From: Clostridium sp.
GTDB lineage: Bacteria > Bacillota > Clostridia > Clostridiales > Clostridiaceae
Direction: 5' to 3'
DNA length: 64,000 bases
Assembly: GCA_015058405.1 (NCBI GenBank)
Contig: SVCL01000091.1
Location: 26,201-90,200 of the forward strand
The notes under the pieces are model-generated. The model was not told the origin of the DNA. It was given only the letters and a program-made list of their open reading frames with translations, and did no database searches. Shown here one piece after another: positions 27,945 through 36,561 of the stretch (position 1 is the stretch's first letter; the number at the start of each line of letters is the position of its first letter). Made by a program: the position numbers and the translations under genes.

Positions 27945-28682
27945 TTATAGATAACCTAACTCTGAAAGTTCAGATTTTGCATAACTTTCTAAAGCCATAA
28001 CTACAATAACACTTAAAATACCTTCAATAATTGCAAGAGGTATTTGAGTTACAGCAAAAATACTCATAAATTTACCCATAGAAGCTAAAGTACCACCTAC
28101 TTCAGAAGGATAAGCTAAAGCTAATTGGAAAGAAGTTATACAATATGTAAATAAGTCTCCTAAAGCTGCTGCTAGTAAAATAGCAATTTTTTTAGGTAGT
28201 TTAACTTTTAAAGAAAGTTTGTATATACCATAACTTAAAAGTGGACCAGCTATTGCCATAGAGAAAGTATTAGCTCCAAGAGTAGTAAGACCACCATGTG
28301 CTAAAAGTAAAGCTTGAAATAAAAGAATTATAATTCCTATAACACTCATAGCGCTAGGTCCAAAAAGTATAGCTCCAAGTCCAGTTCCAGTAGGATGAGA
28401 ACTACTTCCTGATACTGATGGGATTTTTAAAGCAGATAAAACAAAGGCATAAGCACCTACCATAGCTAGTATTAATAAAGTTTTCTTATGTTCTTTCACA
28501 GTTTTATTAATAGAAATAATTCCAAAAGCTAAGAAAGGTAAGCAAATAGCGCCCCATCCTATACAATAAGTATAAGGTAAATATCCTTCCATAATATGCA
28601 TTGCATTAGCCTCTGGTGTGTAGCAAAAGCAAACAGCAAGAGCTAGTGCCATGATGATTAATAATTTTTCTTTCTTGTTCAT
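27945..28682 (-). CDS. cbiM: Cobalt-specific S component CbiM
   Basis: Membrane substrate-binding component of the cobalt ECF importer, about 245 aa. A cleavable signal peptide ends TPEANA, so the mature N-terminus would be MHIMEGYLP. That matches the N-terminal Met-His metal-binding loop of CbiM/NikM. The second metal-site region [17 protein letters not shown] is intact. The start is the ATG at 28682, 8 bases after GGAGG. It is the first gene behind the cobalamin riboswitch. Confidence 0.94.
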   Translation of the reverse strand: MNKKEKLLIIMALALAVCFCYTPEANAMHIMEGYLPYTYCIGWGAICLPFLAFGIISINKTVKEHKKTLLILAMVGAYAFVLSALKIPSVSGSSSHPTGTGLGAILFGPSAMSVIGIIILLFQALLLAHGGLTTLGANTFSMAIAGPLLSYGIYKLSLKVKLPKKIAILLAAALGDLFTYCITSFQLALAYPSEVGGTLASMGKFMSIFAVTQIPLAIIEGILSVIVVMALESYAKSELSELGYL

Positions 28683-28716
28683 AAAAATGACCTCCAAGTA
28701 ATTAAGAATTTGGAGA

Positions 28717-28744
28717 ATAAAAATAGCCTATTAAATAAACAGGC
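28717..28744 (-). terminator. Riboswitch expression-platform terminator
   Basis: On the minus strand GCCTGTT pairs with AATAGGC over a TATTT loop, followed by TATTTTTATT, ending about 20 bases before the cbiM ribosome site. A second hairpin (AAAGTTTAAA/TTTAAACTTT, 28758-28788) lies between it and the aptamer. Confidence 0.75.
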
Positions 28745-28799
28745 ATAACAAAGTAAAAGTTTAAAAAATATATTTAAACTTTAAAATACACCAAGTTAT

Positions 28800-28980
28800 T
28801 CTCCGTAACGAAAATGTATAATCTATTTTTAGGCAGGTCTTCTGACTTAGGCGTTAAACATAATATTAATCTTCCCATATAAAAATACAGTGATATACAA
28901 ATATTACTATTCCATCACAGCGGCGGGACCGTATAAGAATCTCACTTATTTCCTTATTTATTACCTAAAAATACTCTACT
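28800..28980 (-). promoter_or_regulatory. Cobalamin (B12) riboswitch
   Basis: On the minus strand the aptamer shows the P1 pair TATTTTTAGG/CCTAAAAATA, the core block GACGGTCCCGCCGCTGTGAT-like sequence (GGTCCCGCCGCTGTGATGG), the B12-box region ATCACTG...TATGGGAAG and the 3' AAGTCAGAAGACCTGCC. It lies between the cbiM promoter and gene and should repress cobalt import when adenosylcobalamin is plentiful. Confidence 0.95.
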
Positions 28981-28990
28981 GTTAAATAAA

Positions 28991-29019
28991 ACTATATCAT
29001 CCCAATAAATATATGTCAA
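28991..29019 (-). promoter_or_regulatory. Sigma-A promoter of the cbiMNQOK operon
   Basis: On the minus strand TTGACA, 17 bases, TATAGT. Transcription would begin near 28984, just before riboswitch P1. Confidence 0.82.
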
Positions 29020-29069
29020 AAGAAGAAAAAAAAATTAGTAAAGTGAAAATTTTAAGAGGTATAAGTAAA

Positions 29070-29098
29070 TTTACAAAGTAAAACTCAAGTGTTATCAT
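29070..29098 (+). promoter_or_regulatory. Candidate promoter of the cobD-cbiC operon
   Basis: TTTACA, 17 bases, TATCAT, 46 bases before the cobD ATG. The leader is too short for a cobalamin riboswitch and shows none of its motifs. Confidence 0.5.
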
Positions 29099-29144
29099 AT
29101 AAAACATGTAGAATAATGATTAATTTTAGGAGGAAGTAGTATTG

Positions 29145-30200
29145 ATGAAATTAATTCATGGGGGAGATATTTATACAAAAAGAGATATTGAAGGTGATAG
29201 GTTAATAGATTTTTCTGCTAATATAAATCCTTTAAAGATGCCAAAGGCAGTTAAAGAGGCTATAATAAATAATATTGACGAGTATATAAATTATCCAGAT
29301 CCCTTATGTAGAGAGCTTCGAGAAGCAATAAGTGAATTTGAAAATGTTGACAAAAATTATATTACATGTGGTAACGGAGCTGCTGACATAATATTTAGAA
29401 TAGTTTTAGCATTAAAACCAAAATCAGCCTTGCTTTTAGCTCCAACTTTTGCAGAATATGAAGAAGCTTTAAAGTTAAGTGAATGTAAAATTAATTATTA
29501 TGATTTAGAGGAAAAGAATAACTTTTCTATAGGAAAGGATATATTAGATAGAATAACTAAGGATATTGATGTAATGTTTTTATGTAATCCTAATAATCCA
29601 ACAGGAATTTCTATAAATTATAAGGTTATGTTAAAGATAGCTAATAAGTGTAAAGCTAATAAAGTTACTTTAATTGTTGATGAATGCTTTGTAGATTTTA
29701 TTGAAGATGAAGAAAATGTAAGCATAGCAAAATATATAAAAGAATATAAAAATATAATAATATTAAAAGCTTTTACTAAGATGTATGCTATGGCTGGCAT
29801 AAGGCTTGGATATATGCTATGCAGTAATGAAGAAGTTAATAATAAAATGTTAAAGGTTTCTCAACCTTGGAGTGTATCAACAGTAGCTAGTAAGGCAGGA
29901 GTGGCTGCTTTAAAAGAAAAAGAATTTGTTTTAAAGACTAAAAAATATATAAAAGAGAATAGAGAATATCTTATTGAGGAATTAACTAGCTTAGGATTTA
30001 AAGTGTTTAAATCTAAAACTAATTTTATATTATTTAAATCAGAAAATACTGAGATAAAAGGTAATTTAGAAAAGAAAGGAATACTTATACGTTCATGTAG
30101 CAATTATAGAAATTTAGGTGAAGAATATTTCCGTATTGCTGTAAAAAGTGAAGAGGATAATAAGTTATTTATAAAAACCTTAAAAGATATTATGAGGTAG
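29145..30200 (+). CDS. cobD: Threonine-phosphate decarboxylase CobD
   Basis: PLP enzyme of the aminotransferase fold I class. It decarboxylates L-threonine O-3-phosphate to (R)-1-aminopropan-2-ol phosphate, the aminopropanol linker of cobalamin. The 351-aa length is typical. HGGDIY and FSANINPLKMP at the N-terminus separate CobD from histidinol-phosphate aminotransferase. The PLP Lys is in LKAFTKMYAMAGIRLGY, after DECFVDF. The start ATG at 29145 has AGGAGG 11 bases upstream. It opens a 17-gene operon. Confidence 0.93.
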   Translation: MKLIHGGDIYTKRDIEGDRLIDFSANINPLKMPKAVKEAIINNIDEYINYPDPLCRELREAISEFENVDKNYITCGNGAADIIFRIVLALKPKSALLLAPTFAEYEEALKLSECKINYYDLEEKNNFSIGKDILDRITKDIDVMFLCNPNNPTGISINYKVMLKIANKCKANKVTLIVDECFVDFIEDEENVSIAKYIKEYKNIIILKAFTKMYAMAGIRLGYMLCSNEEVNNKMLKVSQPWSVSTVASKAGVAALKEKEFVLKTKKYIKENREYLIEELTSLGFKVFKSKTNFILFKSENTEIKGNLEKKGILIRSCSNYRNLGEEYFRIAVKSEEDNKLFIKTLKDIMR

Positions 30201-30208
30201 AGTTTTAA

Positions 30209-31366
30209 ATGGTAGAAGAAATAAAAAATGAAATTATAGGCGAAAATTATGTTTACAGAAATAACAAGAAATTAATGTTTGGATATACCACAGGTTCATG
30301 TGCTGCAGCAGCTAGTAAGGCTGCCAGCATTATGCTTTTAAATGATACAACAATAAAGTTTGTAGAACTTATGACACCTAAAGGGCTGCTTCTAAGACTT
30401 CAAGTATTAGAAGTAGAAAGGAATAAAGACTATGTTAAATGTGCCATAAAAAAGTATTCAGGAGATGATCCTGATGTAACTAATGGTATATTAGTATATT
30501 CTACTGTTTCTAAAACTAAAGATAAAGAAATTGTAATAGATGGTGGTATTGGTGTAGGTCGTGTAACAAAGGAAGGCTTACAATGTAAAATGGAAGAAGC
30601 TGCCATAAACAAAGTCCCAAGAAGCATGATTTATAATGAAGTAAAAAAGGTATGCGAAGATAATGATTATGTAGAGGGATTAAAGGTAGTAATATCTATA
30701 CCAGAAGGAGTAGAAATTGCAAAGAAAACTTTTAATCCACGTCTTGGAATAGTTGGAGGTATATCAGTACTTGGTACTAGTGGAATAGTAGAACCTATGA
30801 GTGAAGCTGCACTTATAGAAACTATAAAAATAGAAATTAAACAATATGCAGCAAATAATAAAGAAAACTTAATTATAACTCCAGGAAATTATGGAGAAGA
30901 TTTCTTAAAGGAAAATATGAATATAGATATAAGTACTTCTTTAAAATGTTCAAATTATTTTGGAGAGACTTTAGACTTTTGTAAAGAGTTTAATATGAAG
31001 AATGTATTATTTATAGGTCATATAGGAAAGCTTGTAAAGCTAGCAGGTGGTATAATGAATACTCATTCAAAGGTAGCAGATGCAAGAATGGAAATTATGA
31101 CAGCCTATGCTGCTATTGCAGGAGCAGATATTAGTGTTTTAAGAAGACTTATAAATGCAATTACAACAGATGAAGCTTTAGATATATTGGAAGAAAATAA
31201 TCTAAAAGAAAAGACAATGGAATTAATTATGGAGAGGATTAATTTCCAACTTAAACATAGAGTTAAGGATGAATATAAGGTAGGAGCAATAATGTTTTCT
31301 AATAAACATGGAGTTTTAGGTGAAACAGAAGATGTTAAAGAGATTTTAGAGAAATTTCAAAATTAG
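30209..31366 (+). CDS. cbiD: Cobalt-precorrin-5B C1-methyltransferase CbiD
   Basis: Methylates C1 of the corrin ring in the anaerobic pathway; 385 aa. The N-terminal FGYTTGSCAAAASKAAS is the family hallmark, followed by GDDPDVTNG, GIGVGRVTKEGL and PGNYGEDF. It does not belong to the CbiF/CbiL methyltransferase fold. Eight bases separate it from cobD. Confidence 0.95.
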   Translation: MVEEIKNEIIGENYVYRNNKKLMFGYTTGSCAAAASKAASIMLLNDTTIKFVELMTPKGLLLRLQVLEVERNKDYVKCAIKKYSGDDPDVTNGILVYSTVSKTKDKEIVIDGGIGVGRVTKEGLQCKMEEAAINKVPRSMIYNEVKKVCEDNDYVEGLKVVISIPEGVEIAKKTFNPRLGIVGGISVLGTSGIVEPMSEAALIETIKIEIKQYAANNKENLIITPGNYGEDFLKENMNIDISTSLKCSNYFGETLDFCKEFNMKNVLFIGHIGKLVKLAGGIMNTHSKVADARMEIMTAYAAIAGADISVLRRLINAITTDEALDILEENNLKEKTMELIMERINFQLKHRVKDEYKVGAIMFSNKHGVLGETEDVKEILEKFQN

Positions 31367-31383
31367 AGAGGATGTATATAAAA

Positions 31384-32073
31384 ATGGGAAAATTATATGG
31401 AGTAGGAGTAGGGCCAGGAGATCCTGAGTTACTTACTTTAAAGGCAGTAAGAGTTATTGAAGAATGTGAAATAATAGCTATACCTAATAAATCTATAGAA
31501 AAATGTGTTGCTTATAAAATAGCTATGGGAGCGGTTCCTAGCATAAAAGATAAAGAAATTATGACTATAGAAATGCCTATGACTAAGGACAAGGATATAT
31601 TAGAAGCAAGTTATAAAGTAGCTACAGAGAAGATCACATCAAAATTAAAAGAAGGAAAAAATATAGCTTTTTTAACACTCGGTGATCCAACTGTATATTC
31701 TACTTATATATATGTACATAAAAGAATTCAAAACCTAGGTTATGAAACAAAGATAATAAGTGGAATAACTTCATTTTGTGCAGCAGCAGCTAGAATAAAT
31801 GAAGGTTTAGTAGAAAGAGCAGAAGAATTACATGTAATACCTGCATCTTATCAAATAGAAGAATCTTTAAAATTCCCAGGAACTAAGGTTCTAATGAAAA
31901 GTGGGAAGAACATGAAGAAGGTAAAAGAGCTTCTAAGTAATAAAAATTTAAAAGTAACCATGGTAGAAAACTGTGGTATGGAAAATGAAAAAGTATATAA
32001 CAGTGTAGAAGAAATAAATGATGAATCAAGTTACTATTCATTAATAATAGTTAAGGAGGAAAATAATGATTAA
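31384..32073 (+). CDS. cbiL: Cobalt-precorrin-2 C20-methyltransferase CbiL
   Basis: SAM-dependent tetrapyrrole methyltransferase, about 229 aa, which methylates C20. The family's P-loop-like GVGVGPGDPELLTLKA starts at residue 6, FLTLGDPTVYSTY lies near 95, and GITSFCAAAARI near 130. I use the ATG at 31384, 12 bases after AGAGAGG; an ATG at 31372 overlaps that site. Its end overlaps cbiF by 8 bases. Confidence 0.94.
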   Translation: MGKLYGVGVGPGDPELLTLKAVRVIEECEIIAIPNKSIEKCVAYKIAMGAVPSIKDKEIMTIEMPMTKDKDILEASYKVATEKITSKLKEGKNIAFLTLGDPTVYSTYIYVHKRIQNLGYETKIISGITSFCAAAARINEGLVERAEELHVIPASYQIEESLKFPGTKVLMKSGKNMKKVKELLSNKNLKVTMVENCGMENEKVYNSVEEINDESSYYSLIIVKEENND

Positions 32074-32824
32074 TTTTGTTGGTGCTGGATCAGGAGCAGT
32101 TGATTTAATTACAGTAAGGGGACAAAGGTTGTTACAAGAAGCAGATGTTATTATATATGCTGGTTCTTTAGTTAACCCAGAATTATTAAATTATAAAAAA
32201 GAGGACTGTGAAGTATATAATAGTGCAAAAATGACTTTAGAAGAAGTTATAGAAGTAATGCTTAAAGCTGAAGAAATGAGTAAAATGACAGTTAGACTTC
32301 ATACTGGAGACCCAAGTATTTATGGAGCTATAAAAGAACAAATGGATCTTTTAGATAAACATAATATAAAATATGAAGTTTGCCCTGGTGTAAGTTCTTT
32401 TTGTGGAGCAGCAGCAGCTTTAAAAGCAGAATATACTCTTCCAGATGTATCACAAACAGTTATGATAACTAGAATGGCAGGAAGAACTCCAGTACCTGAA
32501 AAAGAAGAAATAGCATCTTTAGCTTCTCATAGAGCTACTATGGTAATATTCCTAAGTACAGGACTTTTAGATAAACTACAAGTGAGATTAGTTGAAGGAG
32601 GATATAGTGAAGATACTCCTGCAGCAATAGTATATAAAGCTACTTGGCCAGATGAAAAGGTAGTTAGATGTACAGTAAGTACCTTAGCAGAATCAGCTAA
32701 AGCAAATAATATAACTAAGACAGCTTTAATAGTAGTTGGAGATGTTTTAGACTCAGACTATAGTCGTTCAGAATTATATAATCCAGCCTTTACTACAGAG
32801 TTTAGAAAAGGAACTGATAGATAA
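32066..32824 (+). CDS. cbiF: Cobalt-precorrin-4 C11-methyltransferase CbiF
   Basis: SAM-dependent methyltransferase of 252 aa acting at C11. Motifs: FVGAGSGAVDLITVRGQRLL at the N-terminus, YAGSLVNPELL near 32, RLHTGDPSIYGAI near 76, and VSQTVMITRMAGRTPVPE, which is characteristic of CbiF/CobM. Its start overlaps cbiL and its stop abuts the cbiG ATG. Confidence 0.95.
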   Translation: MINFVGAGSGAVDLITVRGQRLLQEADVIIYAGSLVNPELLNYKKEDCEVYNSAKMTLEEVIEVMLKAEEMSKMTVRLHTGDPSIYGAIKEQMDLLDKHNIKYEVCPGVSSFCGAAAALKAEYTLPDVSQTVMITRMAGRTPVPEKEEIASLASHRATMVIFLSTGLLDKLQVRLVEGGYSEDTPAAIVYKATWPDEKVVRCTVSTLAESAKANNITKTALIVVGDVLDSDYSRSELYNPAFTTEFRKGTDR

Positions 32825-33862
32825 ATGAATATAAATCTAATTAGTTTCACTAGAAAAGGTGGATATTTAAATAAAAAATTAGGAGATTATTTAGTAAGCT
32901 TAGGATATAGTACTAAAAGTTACTCTATAGAAAAGTTTGCAAAAGATTTAGATTTACTACCTATGGGAAGTTCTTTAAAGGGATGGACAGAAGATAGTTT
33001 TAAACATATGGACTTTATTATATTCATAGGGGCTGCTGGAATAGCAGTAAGGTTAATAGCACCTTTTATAAAGTCTAAGGATGTAGATCCAGGAGTTTTG
33101 GTAATAGATGAGGAAGGTAAATTTGTAATTCCAATTTTATCAGGTCACATAGGTGGAGCTAATAAGCTAAGCAAAAAAATAGCTAAAGAGTTAAATGCTA
33201 CAGAAGTAATAACTACAGCAACAGATATAAATAAAAAGTTTGCTATAGATAACTTTGCAGTAGAAAAAAATTTACATATAAGTGATATAAATATGATAAA
33301 AAAGATATCAAGTAAAATTCTTGAAGGTGAAAATGTACCTTTATATAGTGATTTTGATGTAAAGGGAAATCTACCAAAAGGAATAGCACTTTCAGATGAA
33401 GGGGATACTGGTATATGTATATCTCTTGAAGAAAAGAAGGTGTTTGATAATACTATGAATCTTGTACCTAAGATTATAACTCTTGGAATAGGATGTAGAA
33501 AAAATACACCTTTTCTAAATATAGAAGATTTAGTTTTAGAAGTATTAAAGGAAAATAATATTTCTATTAACTCAGTAAAAAGAGTAGCAAGTATTGATTT
33601 AAAGAAAGAGGAAGAGGGACTTTTAGAATTCTGCAAAAAATATAACCTTGAGTTTAAAGTGTATAGTGCAGAGGAATTAAAAAGTGTACCAGGTGATTTT
33701 ACAGAATCAAGCTTTGTAAAAAGTATAACTGGTGTAAGTAATGTATGTGAAAGAGCAGCAGTTAAAGGAAGTAACAATAGTGATTTAATATTAAGAAAAA
33801 GAGCAAAAAATGGTGCTACAGTAGCCATCGCTAAGGAAGAATGGAGTGTTGACTTTGAATAA
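32825..33862 (+). CDS. cbiG: Cobalt-precorrin-5A hydrolase CbiG
   Basis: Opens the delta-lactone and releases the C20 carbon as acetaldehyde; 345 aa. The N-terminal part has FIGAAGIAVRLIAPFIKSKD and LSGHIGGANKLSKKIA. The C-terminal part has LGIGCRKNTPFLNIEDLVLE and ASIDLKKEEEGLLEF, the CbiG_C pattern. The ATG follows the cbiF stop with no gap. Confidence 0.94.
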   Translation: MNINLISFTRKGGYLNKKLGDYLVSLGYSTKSYSIEKFAKDLDLLPMGSSLKGWTEDSFKHMDFIIFIGAAGIAVRLIAPFIKSKDVDPGVLVIDEEGKFVIPILSGHIGGANKLSKKIAKELNATEVITTATDINKKFAIDNFAVEKNLHISDINMIKKISSKILEGENVPLYSDFDVKGNLPKGIALSDEGDTGICISLEEKKVFDNTMNLVPKIITLGIGCRKNTPFLNIEDLVLEVLKENNISINSVKRVASIDLKKEEEGLLEFCKKYNLEFKVYSAEELKSVPGDFTESSFVKSITGVSNVCERAAVKGSNNSDLILRKRAKNGATVAIAKEEWSVDFE

Positions 33863-34586
33863 ATTATATGTAGTAGGTATAGGACCTGGAGAATATGAAC
33901 AAATGACAATTAAAGCAATAAAGGCTTTAGAAAACAGTGATGTTATAGTAGGATATACAGTTTATGTTGACCTTATAAAAGACCATTTTGGGGAAAAAGA
34001 ATTCTTAACTACTCCAATGAAAAGAGAAGTTGACCGTTGTATATTAGCTTTTGAAGAAGCTAGAAAGAATAAAACAGTATCTCTTGTATGTAGTGGAGAT
34101 TCAGGAGTATACGGTATGGCAGAACTTATACTTTCTATAGGAGAAGATTATAAAGATGTTGAAGTAGAGATAATACCAGGAATAACAGCAGCATCAAGTG
34201 GAGCAGCAGTACTCGGAGCACCTCTTATACATGATTTTGCAGTAATAAGCTTAAGTGATTTACTTACTCCTTGGGAAAAGATAGAAGATAGATTAGATTG
34301 TGCAGCTAAAGCAGATTTTGTTATATGTTTATACAATCCTTCAAGTAAAAAGAGACATGACTATTTACAAAAAGCTTGCGATATAATGATGAGACATGCA
34401 AGTGAAAAGACAGTATGTGGAATAGTAAGAAACATAGGCAGAGAAGGAGAATCTATGGAAGTTATGACTCTTAAAGAATTAAGAGATAAGAAGGTAGATA
34501 TGTTTACTACAGTTTACATAGGTAATTCTCAAACTAAAATAGTTAATGGCAAAATGGTAACTCCAAGAGGTTATAAAAATGTGTAA
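33846..34586 (+). CDS. cbiH: Cobalt-factor III/precorrin-3B C17-methyltransferase CbiH
   Basis: Methylates C17 and drives ring contraction in the anaerobic route; about 246 aa. Motifs: LYVVGIGPGEYEQMTIKA, VGYTVYVDLI, CSGDSGVYGMAEL, GITAASSGAAVLGAPL and IRNIGREGE. I keep the GTG at 33846, 7 bases after AAGGAAG; TTG at 33855 is an alternative and would place the protein closer to the family start. It overlaps cbiG by 17 bases and cbiJET by 8. Confidence 0.93.
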   Translation: MLTLNKLYVVGIGPGEYEQMTIKAIKALENSDVIVGYTVYVDLIKDHFGEKEFLTTPMKREVDRCILAFEEARKNKTVSLVCSGDSGVYGMAELILSIGEDYKDVEVEIIPGITAASSGAAVLGAPLIHDFAVISLSDLLTPWEKIEDRLDCAAKADFVICLYNPSSKKRHDYLQKACDIMMRHASEKTVCGIVRNIGREGESMEVMTLKELRDKKVDMFTTVYIGNSQTKIVNGKMVTPRGYKNV

Positions 34587-36561
34587 GGTACTTATATTTG
34601 CAGGTACTACAGAAGGAAGGATTCTAGCAGAGAGACTATCAAAGTCCTCTCTAGAACTTTATTTTTGTGTAGCTACTGAATATGGGGAAAAGCTGCTTCC
34701 AAAGGGAGATAATATAAAGGTATCTAATGAAAGATTAGATCAAAATGCTATGGAAAACTTAATAAATAAAGAAAAGTTTGACCTTATAGTAGATGCAACT
34801 CATCCATATGCAGTAGAAGTATCTAAAAATATAGTTAAAGCTTCAGAAAATACAAATACAGAATATTTAAGATTATTAAGAAGTAGTGAAGAAAATACCT
34901 ATAAATCTAGCTGTATATATGTAAATTCCATAGAAGAGGCAGTTGAGAAGTTAAATGAAACAGAAGGAAATGTACTTATAGCTACAGGAAGTAAAGAACT
35001 TCATAAGTTTACAGTTGTAAATAATTATAAAGAAAGATTATTTGCAAGGGTATTATCTACAGTAAATGTAGTAGATGAATGTACAAAGCTTGGTTTTGAA
35101 GGTAGAAATCTTATATGTATGCAAGGGCCATTTACTGAAGAATTTAATATAGCTTTATTAAAGCAGATATCAGCAAAATACATGGTTACTAAAGAGTCTG
35201 GTAAGGTAGGAGGATTCATAGAAAAGATAACAGCTTGTATTAAGGCAGGAGCTACCCCTATAGTTATAGGAAGACCTACTGAGGAAGAAGGTAAAGACTT
35301 AGAATCTGTTATAGACTATATAAAGAATAAGTTTAGCTTAGCAGAAAAAAGAAAGGTGTCTATTGTAGGAATTGGTATGGGAAATATGGATACTATGACT
35401 ATTGAAGCTAAGAAAGCTTTTGAAGAAGCAGATATTATAATAGGTGCAAAAAGAATGGTAGATTCATTAAGTGGATTTAATAAATACACCTTTGCATCTT
35501 ATAAAGCAGAGGAAATACATAGCTTTTTAGACCGTAATAAAAAATATAAAAATATAGTTATAGCCATGTCAGGAGATACTGGTTTTTATAGTGGAACTAA
35601 GAAGCTTTTAGAAGAGCTTAAGGACTATGAAGTTAAAAATATTTGTGGTATATCTTCTGTAGTATATTTTGCTTCTAAGTTGAATATTTCCTGGGAAAAT
35701 ATGGAATTAATTAGTCTTCATGGACGTGAAGATAATGTAATAGATGCTATATTAAATAATGAAAAAGTATTTGCTTTATTAAGTGGAAAAGACAGTATTC
35801 ATAGTGTTTGTAAAGAGTTAATAGAGTATGAACTAAGAGATGTTGAGCTATATATAGGTGAAAGATTATCTTATGAAGATGAGTGCATTTATAAAGGAAA
35901 AGCAGAAGATTTTATAGATAAAGAATTTAAGCCTTTAAGTGTTATGGTTATGGTAAATAAAAATTATAACAATAAAATAATAACACCAGGAATTTCAGAT
36001 GAAAACTTTATACGTGGAGAAGTTCCTATGACTAAGGAAGAGGTAAGAGCTTTATCTATTTCAAAACTAGCATTAAATAAAGATTCTATCATATATGATG
36101 TAGGAGCAGGTACAGGTTCCTTAGCTATTGAAATGGCTTTATTAGCTTCAAAGGGAAAGGTATATGCTATAGAAAAGAATCCTAAAGGAATAGAACTTAT
36201 AAATCAAAATAAAAAGCATTTTAAAGCTTCTAATCTTCATGTAGTAGAAGGAATAGCCCCTGAAGCTTGTTTAGATTTAGAGGAGCCAACTCATGCTTTT
36301 ATAGGAGGAAGTTCTGGTAACTTAAAGGAAATAGTTAAAATGTTATTAGATAAGAATCCTAATGTTAAGATTGTAGTAAATTCTATTACCTTAGAAACAG
36401 TAGCAGAAACATTAGAGGTTTTAAAGACTTTCAAAGTTAAGAATGTAGATATAGTAAGTCTTTCTGTTGCAAAAAGCAAAAGGATAGCTAGATATAATAT
36501 GATGATGGGTCAAAATCCAATATATATAATTACCTTTGAAGGAGATTTAAAAGATGAGTAA
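34579..36561 (+). CDS. cbiJET: CbiJ-CbiE-CbiT fusion: precorrin-6A reductase, C5 and C15 methyltransferase/decarboxylase
   Basis: A 660-aa protein joining three enzymes. Residues 1-250 are the CbiJ/CobK reductase (LIFAGTTEGRILAERL, DATHPYAVEVS, LIATGSKELHKF, MVTKESGKVGGF). Residues about 257-450 are CbiE, the C5 methyltransferase (VSIVGIGMGNMDTMTIEAKK, MSGDTGFYSG, LLSGKDS). Residues about 475-655 are CbiT, the C15 methyltransferase/decarboxylase (FIRGEVPMTKEEVRALSISK, VGAGTGSLAIEMA, FIGGSSGNLKEI). There is no internal stop or start, so the fusion is real at this level. It performs consecutive steps from cobalt-precorrin-6A to precorrin-8, so product channelling is plausible. Confidence 0.94.
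   Translation: MCKVLIFAGTTEGRILAERLSKSSLELYFCVATEYGEKLLPKGDNIKVSNERLDQNAMENLINKEKFDLIVDATHPYAVEVSKNIVKASENTNTEYLRLLRSSEENTYKSSCIYVNSIEEAVEKLNETEGNVLIATGSKELHKFTVVNNYKERLFARVLSTVNVVDECTKLGFEGRNLICMQGPFTEEFNIALLKQISAKYMVTKESGKVGGFIEKITACIKAGATPIVIGRPTEEEGKDLESVIDYIKNKFSLAEKRKVSIVGIGMGNMDTMTIEAKKAFEEADIIIGAKRMVDSLSGFNKYTFASYKAEEIHSFLDRNKKYKNIVIAMSGDTGFYSGTKKLLEELKDYEVKNICGISSVVYFASKLNISWENMELISLHGREDNVIDAILNNEKVFALLSGKDSIHSVCKELIEYELRDVELYIGERLSYEDECIYKGKAEDFIDKEFKPLSVMVMVNKNYNNKIITPGISDENFIRGEVPMTKEEVRALSISKLALNKDSIIYDVGAGTGSLAIEMALLASKGKVYAIEKNPKGIELINQNKKHFKASNLHVVEGIAPEACLDLEEPTHAFIGGSSGNLKEIVKMLLDKNPNVKIVVNSITLETVAETLEVLKTFKVKNVDIVSLSVAKSKRIARYNMMMGQNPIYIITFEGDLKDE

Noticed and set aside
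29020..29144. Second cobalamin riboswitch for the cobD operon
   Set aside because: The leader is too short and lacks the B12-box blocks.
33145..33909. 254-codon minus-strand frame opposite cbiG/cbiH
   Set aside because: It mirrors a strong coding region, has no family resemblance and no ribosome site.
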